A stretch of 64,000 nucleotides of DNA. Origin: Thiohalocapsa sp963698775 (GTDB lineage: Bacteria > Pseudomonadota > Gammaproteobacteria > Chromatiales > Chromatiaceae). The stretch covers positions 1-64,000 of the forward strand of contig CAVOSE010000033.1 of NCBI GenBank assembly GCA_963698775.1. The letters are read 5' to 3'. Below are positions 36,270 to 45,124 of this stretch, in pieces. How positions within the stretch are numbered: the stretch's first letter is position 1; every line of letters begins with the position of its first letter. The translations under genes were made by a program, and so were the position numbers. The notes under the pieces are model-generated. The model had not been told where the DNA came from and did no database searches. It was given only the letters and a program-made list of their open reading frames with translations.

Positions 36270-36533
36270 GCATGACCGCGAGTGTGATCACGAGCGGCGC
36301 TGTCCTGCAAGACGATGCGGCTAAAGCCAAGCATGCCAGCACCGCGCTTGGAGTCTGGACCTTCAGGTCCGGACGTTCTCGACGCAAACAGCGCTGCTCG
36401 TGCTCGCATCGTCTCTGGATGTGGCGCTCTAAGAGTCGACTGAAGGACAATGCCGAACCACTCGGCGAGCGATGCGCCGGCGCACTTCCGCCGCCTCCCC
36501 TCCTTGCCCAATCGCTATCGCAAAGGAGTCTCC

Positions 36534-37658
36534 ATGACCGAGCCCCGCCAAGTCCGCGTCCTCTCCGTTGTCGGCACTCGGCCCGAGGCCATCAAGATGG
36601 CGCCCGTGATCCAGCGTCTGGCCGCCCACGAAGGCTTTGAGTCTCGTGTGCTGGCCACCGCCCAGCACCGCCACATGTTGGATCAGGTGCTCGCGATCTT
36701 CGGCATCGTCCCCGATCTCGATCTGGACATCATGCGGCCCAATCAGGATCTCGCCACACTGACCTCGCGCCTGATCTCCGAGCTCGACGCGGCACTTGCG
36801 GCGGAGGCGCCGGACCTCGTACTGGCCCAAGGCGACACGACAACGGTCATGGCCGCGGCGCTCGCCTGCTTTTACCGGCGTATCCCGTTCGGTCATGTGG
36901 AGGCCGGGCTGCGAACGGGCGATCTTGACAACCCATTCCCCGAGGAAATGAATCGCGTCGTGGCCGGGCGACTCGCCCGCTGGCACTTTGCGCCGACCGA
37001 GCAATCCCGCGCCAATCTGATCCGTGAAGGGGTCGCGGACGACTGGATTCGGCTCACGGGCAATACCGTCATCGACGCGCTGCTCAGCGTTGCCGGCCGC
37101 AATCCCAACGTCGGCATTCCGTTGGACAGCGACAAGCGTCTCATCCTCGTCACCGCGCACCGGCGAGAGAACTTCGGCCCGCCGTTCCGGGAGATCTGCC
37201 GTGCGATCGCCGACCTGGTCGCGGCCAACCCCGATATACAGGTCCTCTATCCTGTTCATCCCAACCCGAATGTCCAAGCGGTCGCCCGCGAGATGCTCGG
37301 AGGGCGCGACCGTATCGTCCTCTGTGAGCCGTTGGACTATCTCCCGTTCGTTGGCGCGATGAAGCGTGCTTATCTGATCTTGAGTGACTCAGGCGGCGTC
37401 CAGGAGGAGGCGCCGGCACTTGCCAAGCCGGTGCTGGTGCTGCGCCGCGAGACCGAACGCCCGGAGGCGGTTGAGGCCGGCGTGGTCAAGCTCGTCGGGC
37501 CTGATTACGACCAGATCGTTACGGAAACCCAAAGGTTGTTGGACGATCCTGCCGTCTACGGCCGCATGGCCAGAGGCATTTCGCCCTACGGCGACGGACA
37601 TGCGGCGGAGCGTATCGTCGATCTGCTCGCGCAGCACTATCTCCTGAACCCGCGGTAG
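36534..37658 (+). CDS. wecB: UDP-N-acetylglucosamine 2-epimerase (non-hydrolysing), classical type
   Basis: AAGGAG at 36523-36528 is placed five bases before ATG 36534, giving 374 residues. The protein starts VLSVVGTRPEAIKMAPVIQRL and has ATAQHRHMLDQVL, VLAQGDTTTVMAAAL, GHVEAGLRTGDLDNPFPEEMNR, LVTAHRRENFG, YPVHPNPNVQ and LSDSGGVQEEAPALAKPVLVLRRETERPEA. These cover the full catalytic and allosteric site of WecB, which makes UDP-ManNAc from UDP-GlcNAc. An earlier in-frame region upstream of 36534 lacks similarity and is excluded. The enzyme would feed ManNAc or ManNAcA to the neighbouring transferases; no UDP-ManNAc dehydrogenase (WecC) is seen in the window. Confidence 0.93.
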   Translation: MTEPRQVRVLSVVGTRPEAIKMAPVIQRLAAHEGFESRVLATAQHRHMLDQVLAIFGIVPDLDLDIMRPNQDLATLTSRLISELDAALAAEAPDLVLAQGDTTTVMAAALACFYRRIPFGHVEAGLRTGDLDNPFPEEMNRVVAGRLARWHFAPTEQSRANLIREGVADDWIRLTGNTVIDALLSVAGRNPNVGIPLDSDKRLILVTAHRRENFGPPFREICRAIADLVAANPDIQVLYPVHPNPNVQAVAREMLGGRDRIVLCEPLDYLPFVGAMKRAYLILSDSGGVQEEAPALAKPVLVLRRETERPEAVEAGVVKLVGPDYDQIVTETQRLLDDPAVYGRMARGISPYGDGHAAERIVDLLAQHYLLNPR

Positions 37659-37692
37659 GCGCGGTGCATGAGCGCGTTATGAGCAGGGCAGT

Positions 37693-37776
37693 GCCGACTC
37701 GGGAGGCAGGACAGCTTCACCCCGGGTCGGCATCGAACAGCGTTCAGCCCCGCGCGCCGGCTGCGGCGCGCGGGGC
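37693..37776. terminator. Two stacked hairpins between convergent wecB and FG-GAP genes
   Basis: The first hairpin pairs GCCGACTCGGG (37693-37703) with CCCGGGTCGGC (37721-37731), with one wobble position. The second is a perfect 12-bp stem, 37747-37758 (GCCCCGCGCGCC) with 37765-37776, and a 6-nt loop. Both lie in the 129-bp gap between convergent genes and could end transcription in both directions. No T-tract is present. Confidence 0.6.
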
Positions 37777-37787
37777 CTCGACAACGG

Positions 37788-40255
37788 TTACAGACCCAGA
37801 AACGCCCGCGCCAGGAAGGCAGCCATCTCGTCGCGCTGAACATTGGCATCGGGGCAGTAGTTGCCATTGCCGCAGCCGTTCGTGATGCCGAGCGCCTTCA
37901 GGCGCTGGATATACGGGCAGGCCCAGCCGCCGGCGTCGACGTCAGTGAACGGCGCGCCACTGGCACAGCTGTTCGCGGCCGGCTCGCCCTCCAGCGCGCG
38001 CACCAGGAAGGCGGCCATCTGCTCGCGACTGACCAGCGCGCTCGGGCAGTAGTTTCCTGCCCCGCAGCCGGTGGTGAGGCCCAGCGCGGCGAGGCGCTGT
38101 ATGTAACCGCAGGCCCAGCCGGCGGGGTCGACATCGGAGAACGGGGCAACCCCGGCGCAGGCATTCGTTGGCGGTTCTCCCCAGACAGTCCGCACGAGGA
38201 AGGCGGCCATCTGTTCGCGCGTGACGGTGTTGTCAGGGCAATAAAAGCCATTGCCGCAGCCCGCGGTGATGTTCGCATCGTAGATCGCGGTGACGTTGTC
38301 GAACGCCCAATGGCTCGAAGGTACATCGGCGAAGACCGGCTCTAGGCCACTGAGCATGAACGCATAGGCCGCGCCAGCGTTGGGTAAGGCCCCACCGTTG
38401 TTGTCGCCTGTGGCGCCGATCAGCGCGGTGTCTCCAAAAAGTGCGACAGCGTGGCCGAAGGTTTGGTCAGCGTGCGCGTCGCTTGCGATGAGCTTGTCCT
38501 GTTGAATCCAGTCACCGTCGATGCGCGAGAAGACGTAAGCCGAGCCAGCAGCGTCGGCCAAGGAATCGGAAACACGAGCCCCGATCAATGCCGTATTGCC
38601 AGAAAGGTCCACGGAATTGCCGAACCGGTCATCCGGTGCACCATCATCGGCGATGATCGCGGGTTGCTCGGTCCAGATGTCGCCGCTGCGGGTGAAGACA
38701 TATGCCGCCCCGGTGGTTGGGACTGCGCCGTCGGCATACTGGACCCCGATCATCGCCGTATCGCCCGCCAGGGCGACTGCTTGCCCGAAATAGTCGCCTG
38801 GTGCGCCGTTGGAGGCACTGATCTTGGCTTGTTGAGTCCAAGTCTCGCCGCTACGGGTAAAGACGTACGCCGCTCCAGAATTTTCGTCTTCCGGCGGGAT
38901 CCCGATACCAGGGGGAGGCGCGCGATCAGCCCATTGGGCGCCAACCAATGCCGTGTTGCCTGCGAGAGCGACCGCGGAGCCGAAGAGATCCCGGCACTCG
39001 CATCGGCGGCGGTGAGTTTCGCCACCTGGGTCCAGGTCTCACCGGTTCGCGTGAAGACATACACCGCGCCCGCATTCTCGGCCCTGCTCGTCATCGCCGG
39101 TTGCCCCGATCAGCGCGGTGTTGCCGGACAGCGCGATCGAACTCGCCGAAATTGTCTCCGAGATCGGCGTCGTCCGCCGTGAGCTTGGTATCCGGGCCGA
39201 TGTTGCCGGAAGTGCCGGTCACGGTGTAGACGTAGACCGCTCCCGCGGTAGCCGTCGTCGGCTTGGTCTGCCACCAGCGCCGTATTACCGGACAGTGCAA
39301 CAGGGGATCCGAACGTCGAGGGCGCGTCCACAAAAGCAGAGAGCATCTCCCGCTGGGTCCAGACGCCATCGTTGCGGGTAAAGACGTAGGCTCCTTTACC
39401 GTTATTGGAACTGCCGGGATTAAACCAGCCAACGATTGCGGTGTCCCCCGACACGGCGACGGAGCGGCCAAAAAATTGACCTGCTGCCGCGTCGTCAGGC
39501 ACCAGCTTCGCCTGCTCATTGGCGATCAACGGATCGACCACGATGGGCCAAGCCGCACCTGCGGCGTCGACATGGATCTCCAGCCGTTGCGGTTCAGCGA
39601 GCGCCAGGTATGACGGTAGCGATCTGCCGTTGGCATCGACGACCTCCAGGTGGCTGTAGCTCAGCGCCTCGTGGCCGTCGTTGGTCAGGAACCGCAGCGC
39701 CTGCCCGGGCGTCTGCCAGTCGGGCTGCAGATCGCCCTGCACCGTCAGCACCAGCACCAGCGCGCTGTCCGCGGGCGTCGGCGGGCGCTCCAGGGTAAAG
39801 CCCTGTTCGAGGCCTGCCGGGCGGTTCTCGTACCATTCGGTGATCGGACCACGACGGTATTCCAGGCGCGAGCCGTTGACCTGGACCTCGGCGTCGGCCA
39901 CGGGCTCGACGGCTTGCGGGGTGCCGTAGCTCTGCAGACGCAAGCCCCAGCGCCAGTCGGGGGCGGGGTTGGGCGCGGAGTTGGCGACCGGTTGGGCTGC
40001 GGACCCGGCCGGAGGCGCTGGCTTGGCGGGCGGCGCGGGGAGCGCCGAGACGGTCAGGCCGCCGTCGCGAAACGCGATGCGCTGGCGGTTGCTGGGGTTG
40101 TGGGCCAGATAGCCCTCGTCGTGCGCCTCGATGGCGTAGCGTGCCGCTTCCAGCGCCGGGGTCAGCCCCGGCGGCAGCATCGATGTCGCCCCGGTGGCCA
40201 GGCCACAGGTCGTCAAACAGATCAGTCCGCTCAAACTCGGTAACGCGATGCGCAT
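37788..40255 (-). pseudogene. Exported FG-GAP propeller protein with SLH-like triplet, frameshifted
   Basis: The gene reads as one protein of about 820 residues over several frames. The N-terminus (start 40255) has a signal peptide (LSGLICLTTCGLATGA) and a beta-rich region to about 250 (WYENRPAGLEQGFTLE, WPIVVDPLI). There follow about seven FG-GAP/integrin-alpha-like repeats of the type FGxSVALSGDTALIGA...GAAYVFTRSGxxWTQQAK, expected to form a beta-propeller. The C-terminus (37788-38333) is an SLH-like triplet almost identical to that of the subtilase. Frame breaks lie near 39260, 39140, 39085 and 38990, all inside the repeat region. The repeats on both sides stay intact and the ends are well preserved, so assembly or indel error in repeats is as likely as decay. 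The product would be a surface protein. Confidence 0.7.
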
Positions 40256-40384
40256 GCTCGATGTCCTCGTTCCTCAGGGCGACCCAGGGCTGGGCGACGG
40301 TTGTCACGAATTGACGAATGTCAATCATGTCGGACGGCGGCGAAGATGCCAAGCTTCTTTTTCGAAATGCTCCGGAGTCTGTGC

Positions 40385-40510
40385 GACCTGCTTTGAGGCC
40401 CAGGAACGCCCGCGCCGGGAAGGCGGCCGTCGACCAACGCACCATTTGGTCGCAGGGGCAATAGCTCCGATGTGCCGCAACCGGGCGATGAGCGGGGCGC
40501 CAGACCGCGA
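40385..40510 (-). pseudogene. Relic of a third SLH-like C-terminus in the 40256-40740 gap
   Basis: Read on the minus strand, this stretch gives GCGTS in one frame and then YCP, followed by TAAFPARAFLGL in a second frame. This matches the last repeat of the intact copies (GCGNGNYCP ... MAAFLARAFLGL) but without a stop at the right place and with indels. It is the debris of a third copy of the SLH-like 3' end. The rest of the 485-bp gap holds no gene; it should include the promoter for the plus-strand gene at 40741, which has AAGGAG nine bases before its ATG. Confidence 0.5.
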
Positions 40511-40740
40511 CTGGACGCGGTCGAATGCCGAGCGCGCTGTCCAGGGTACATCCACAGCGGGGGAGCAACCGGTCAAGCAACGGTATAGAATCAGCGGGTG
40601 ACGCACTGGTGTGATCCGCGAATGTTGCCTCCACTGCGGCCCCTTTTCTGTGAATCTGCCGCAGCGATCAATTCGATTTCATATTCCTTTTTATTAAAGT
40701 AATTCTTGTGGTTACTGCAGGCTCTAAGGAGATGTTGAAC

Positions 40741-43700
40741 ATGTCTGCTGGCTCTAGTCACCGCGCATCGGCAGGCGCGTTCCCTTTTCCGCGCATTGAG
40801 GCTCAGCGACTCGCGCTGAAAAGGGAGGTTTTCACTAGTCCCTGGATATGGCGCATCCTCGTGCTCGGCGCTTGGCGCTTGGACCAGGCGGATCGGGCCT
40901 ATTCTCTCATCCGTGCTCTCGAAAATCTCGGCCATGCTGTTCTGTCGATCGATGTCGCGAAACAGAATTTGTGTCGCGAGACAACAGGGCGGGTGAAGGA
41001 TGGTGGTCCCGGATTTCTCGATACAGAGCAGCTTGCGCCTTACCTTGAGCGATTCAAACCGGAGCTTGTCGTCATCATCGGCGGCGGCCTGCGCTTGACG
41101 GAAGAGGATGCTCGGGGTTTCAAGGAGCAGGGCCGTCTACTTGTTGGTCTGACACTTTCGGAGTCAGGGGTGGAAGACCCCCCGCCGGATCAGGTTCGCT
41201 ACTTCGACCTCTATGGCACGAGTGGGCTTGCCTCCGTCAAACAGTACCAGGCTGCGGGCTTGGAAAATGCGGTGTTATTCCCGTTCGGTGTCGATCGGGG
41301 CTTTGCTTGTACCGATGTCCCCCCCACCCCTGAGTTCTCGGCGAACATCGTTTGCGTGGGCAATGCGGTAGATCGTCCTGACCTGATTCGGCGCATGCAG
41401 CGGCTCTCCGACACTTTCGAGGGCGTTCGGGCGTATGGGCAGGGGTGGGAAGGGGCTGGCGTCGGCTTGCAAGCAGGGCTGCATCACATGCAGGCGATGC
41501 GAAGCGGCTCGATCCATGTTCACTGTCCCGATACGGAGTCTGGGCCCACCGGTAGCACCCGGGATGAGTTGGAAACCGTTGCGAGTGGGGCGGTGCTCGC
41601 GACAAAGCGGGTGAAGGGATCGCCGAGTCCTTTCGACTATGACACCGAGATCATCGGATACGCCGATACGGACGATCTGCTGGCCCAGATCAATTCCCTG
41701 CTCGGCGATCCGCAGCGGGTGGAGTCCATGCGCCGCGCTGCCTTTGCCAGACTCGCAAAGGGACATCTCTACGAGCATCTCTGGCTCGCATTTCTTGGTG
41801 AACTGCAGGCGCGGATCTCGACTAAGAACGCCGATGGATCAGCGGAGCGCACAGCCCCAATTTCAGCTTCGAACGCCAACCAGCGCAAGCGACGTATTGT
41901 CCTATCCGGTTTCTATGGCGCAGGTAATGGCGGGGACGAGTTGATCCTGCGGTCGATCATCGAGCACATCGCAAGGCCGGAGGATCCGTATCATGTCGTC
42001 GTCGCAGCCTATGATGCGGATGCGGTTACCCGAACGCATGCGGCGTCCGCGTTCCCGAGAACCGACCTGGTGCGGGGACAAAGCGAAGTCGCGGCCGCGA
42101 CGGCCTTTGTGCTCGGCGGAGGGGGTCTTTGGCACGACTACACCTTTGCCGGGGTCGGTGGGCTTTTGTCTCTGTTCACGGATCATCTCAGCGCCGTAAC
42201 AGGCTATTCGAAGCTTCCATTGCTCGCAAAGATCTATTCCCGTCCCCTCCATGTCTATGGCATCGGGGTCGGGCCTATGACCGATCCGGATGCAATGGCA
42301 TACACACGTTTTGTGTCGCGTCTGGCGACGTCGTTAGGTGTTCGCGATGGAGCATCGAAGGACCTGCTTGAAACCATCGACGACTGGGATCTGGACGTCG
42401 GCGTCTATCCAGACCCCGTGTTCGCGCTGAATCTTGACAACTTGCCGAAACTCCCGGCCGACCTCGGGACACGCCTCAAAGAGCGGCGCGTGCTCGGGGT
42501 CAATCTGCGACCTTGGGCGCAGCCGCCAGACCCCGAATTTCTTGCCCGAACAACCGCGGTATTGCGTGCCATCGCCATCCAGCAAGGCTGCGTTTTACTC
42601 GGCATCCCGCTTCAGTCGCCGCAAGACACGGAGGTTCTGGAGCGAGTGTTCGGGGCGCTCCCCGCTGAGGTTGAGCGCCATATTTTGCAACCGTTCGAAA
42701 CCAGTGATCTCATGTCGATCCCAGCGGGGATTGCGGCGTGCGATGCACTCTTCGGCATGCGCTATCACGCCTGTCTCCTTGCATTGCGACTGGGCGTGCC
42801 GACCGTTGGGATAGCCTATGATCCCAAGGTCTCCGCCCTCTTTGATCAGGCGGGGATACCGGAGTTGGCTCTCGAAATGGGAGCGCCTGAGGATCTAGTG
42901 CTTCGGACGCTCCGGGGAGTGTTGGAGGATCGTGCGGTATGGCACGATCGCGTTGGCCCGACAGTTGCCCGGCTAGAAGCAGACGCACGCAAGGGTTTCG
43001 CCGCCTTGCGGAGCGGCCTCGATCAGGCGTCAACGGTAACGACACCGCTGACTGCCAATGCGTCTCTATCGCCATCTCGGGAAAGGGAAGCCCTCGCGCA
43101 GAAGCTGAGCCAGGCAAAGTATCAGCTCATATCGCTGTCCCAAGATGACACCGATGCCATGGATCAGACAAGCGCCGTGCAAAAGGACCATATTCCTTCG
43201 CACATAAAAACCTCGGAGCTCCTCAAGGAGTTGAAGGAGTTGCGCGCTTCGTATGATCAGATCATTTATTCCAAGTCCTGGTTTGTGACTAAGCCATTGC
43301 GCTGGTCGGTGCGTAAAGCGTCCGCCGGCTGGCGCGTGCTGCGGCGTCGTTTACCCAACCTGAGCTTGCCTCGAAGAGCCTCCACCGCGATGCCTCTCGA
43401 TGGTGCATCCGCGCAGGGCAAGGGCGCCCGGCTGAGCCCGAACACCCGGGAACTTCCCGCGCGCTTGTCCGAACTCCGCATTGGCGTGATCATGGACACC
43501 TTCACGCACTCCTGTTTCTCGGAAGAATGTGAGTTAATCTCGTTTCGGCCGGACAACTGGGAGGAGGTGTTAACTCATAATCCGCCCGACTTCTTGTTCG
43601 TCGAATCCGCCTGGCATGGCAACGATGGTTCCTGGCAATACCGGGTTGCCGAGTATCCAGCGCCACCTGGGCGCGAGTTGCCTGCCTTGGTTGCGTGGTG

Positions 43701-45058
43701 CAATCGGTACGGCATTCCAACGGTCTTTTGGAACAAAGAAGATCCCCCGCATTTCGATGAATTCTTGTCGGCGGCCAAGCTGTTCGACGTCGTTTTTACC
43801 TCTGACGCGAATTGTATTCGAAAGTACAAGAAGTATTGCGGGCATGACAGGGTCTATCCGCTTGCCTTCGCGGCGCAGCCGAAGATTCACAATCCGGTAG
43901 TGACGCAGCCCCGCAACAACAAGCTCTGCTTTGCTGGAAGTTACTACGCGGACCGGTTTGATGCGCGGAAGAAGGGCATGGAAATGCTGCTTAAACCCGC
44001 ACTCAAGTTTGAGTTTGACATCTTCGATCGGATGTATGGGGCTGTCGGGCCGGGCACAGAGGCGTATCGTTTCCCGCAGGCGTACATGCCACATATTGTG
44101 GGGCGACTGCCCTATGACGAGATGATCGATGCCTACAAACGCTATCGCGTTTTCTTAAACGTCAACTCGGTCACCGACTCGCCGACCATGTTCTCGCGTA
44201 GGGTATTCGAGATACTGGCTTGTGGTACCCCTGTAGTCTCGACTGACTCTGTCGGGATACGGCGTTTTTTCCCTGATATCGTCCCCTTGGTTTCCAAACC
44301 TAACCAGGCAACCGATGCCTTCCATGACCTCTTGTGCGGACGACTATCAATGGCGGCGTCTGTCTGCACTTGGCGTTCGAACAGTGATGAGCTATCACAC
44401 TTACCAGCATCGTTTGCGTACGATTTGCGAGCGGTTGGGGTTCCAAATGGAAACCGATGCGGCCGTGCAGGTCACCGTGGTTGTATTTCCCGGCTTGGAT
44501 GCGCTAAAGACTGCTCGGCAAATCATGGCTCAGCGCATTTCGCCGACCAATATCTTGATTCGCAGGTCTAACCACGCCGACGAACTGATGAGTGCATTGT
44601 GGGCCGAGGGTTTTCACTGCCCCGTCGAGATCAACGAAGATCCACGGTCCTGTGTCGATCAGACCGAAACTGCGGTCGTGGTGTTCGTTGACGGCCATTG
44701 CAGCTATGGCCCGGGATACATTCAAGATGCTCTGCTTGCGCTAAGTTTTTCCGGGGTGTCGGCGACGGGAATGAGTGAGTACTTCTGCTTGTCTGCTGGT
44801 GAGGTGGAAATGAGATCGGACTTCGGTCCGTCCGGTTTGCTCTGCGGCCGGGTGCATAGAGGGACGTTGGTGTGCCGTGCTACGCAGTCGACCGCCGTAA
44901 TGTTCGACAACCTGGCCGACAAAGATGAAGTGCTGTTGGGCAACCCGTGCTACGCACGCGCTCCGTTCGAGTTTCTCGCGGGCGCTGTTCTGCAGCAGGA
45001 AGACGCTGCTTGGCAACGGATCGTACTGCCGGAGATCAGCGATGTTCAGGACTGCTGA
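40741..45058 (+). CDS. Four-domain polysaccharide enzyme: CgeB-like, CsaB-like pyruvyltransferase, CgeB-like, GT2-like (one frameshift)
   Basis: ATG 40741 follows AAGGAG by nine bases. Residues about 35-365 are a CgeB-like GT-B transferase (RILVLGAWRLDQADRAYSL, SGPTGSTRDELETVASGAV). Residues about 384-735 match polysaccharide pyruvyl transferases of the CsaB/WcaK family: SGFYGAGNGGDE, FVLGGGGLWHD, YGIGVGPM, FGMRYHACLLALRLGVP and YDPKVSALFDQ. A charged helical linker follows (about 820-850), then a second CgeB/DUF3880-like domain (about 912-1200: LRIGVIMDTFTHSCFSEECE, FWNKEDPPHFDEF, VFEILACGTPVVSTDSVGI). The frame breaks near 44335; the next frame continues with DDYQWRRLSALGVRTVMSYH and a GT2-like domain (VVVFVDGHCSYGPGYI) to 45058. 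Restored length is about 1440 residues. It is a likely cytoplasmic multi-step assembly enzyme. Confidence 0.82.
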
Positions 45059-45124
45059 GCGAGGTCGTCGTTGCTCTTGTCGAGGCTTGATCTCGGTGCT
45101 GGTGAAGTCATCGACGAGAGACAG

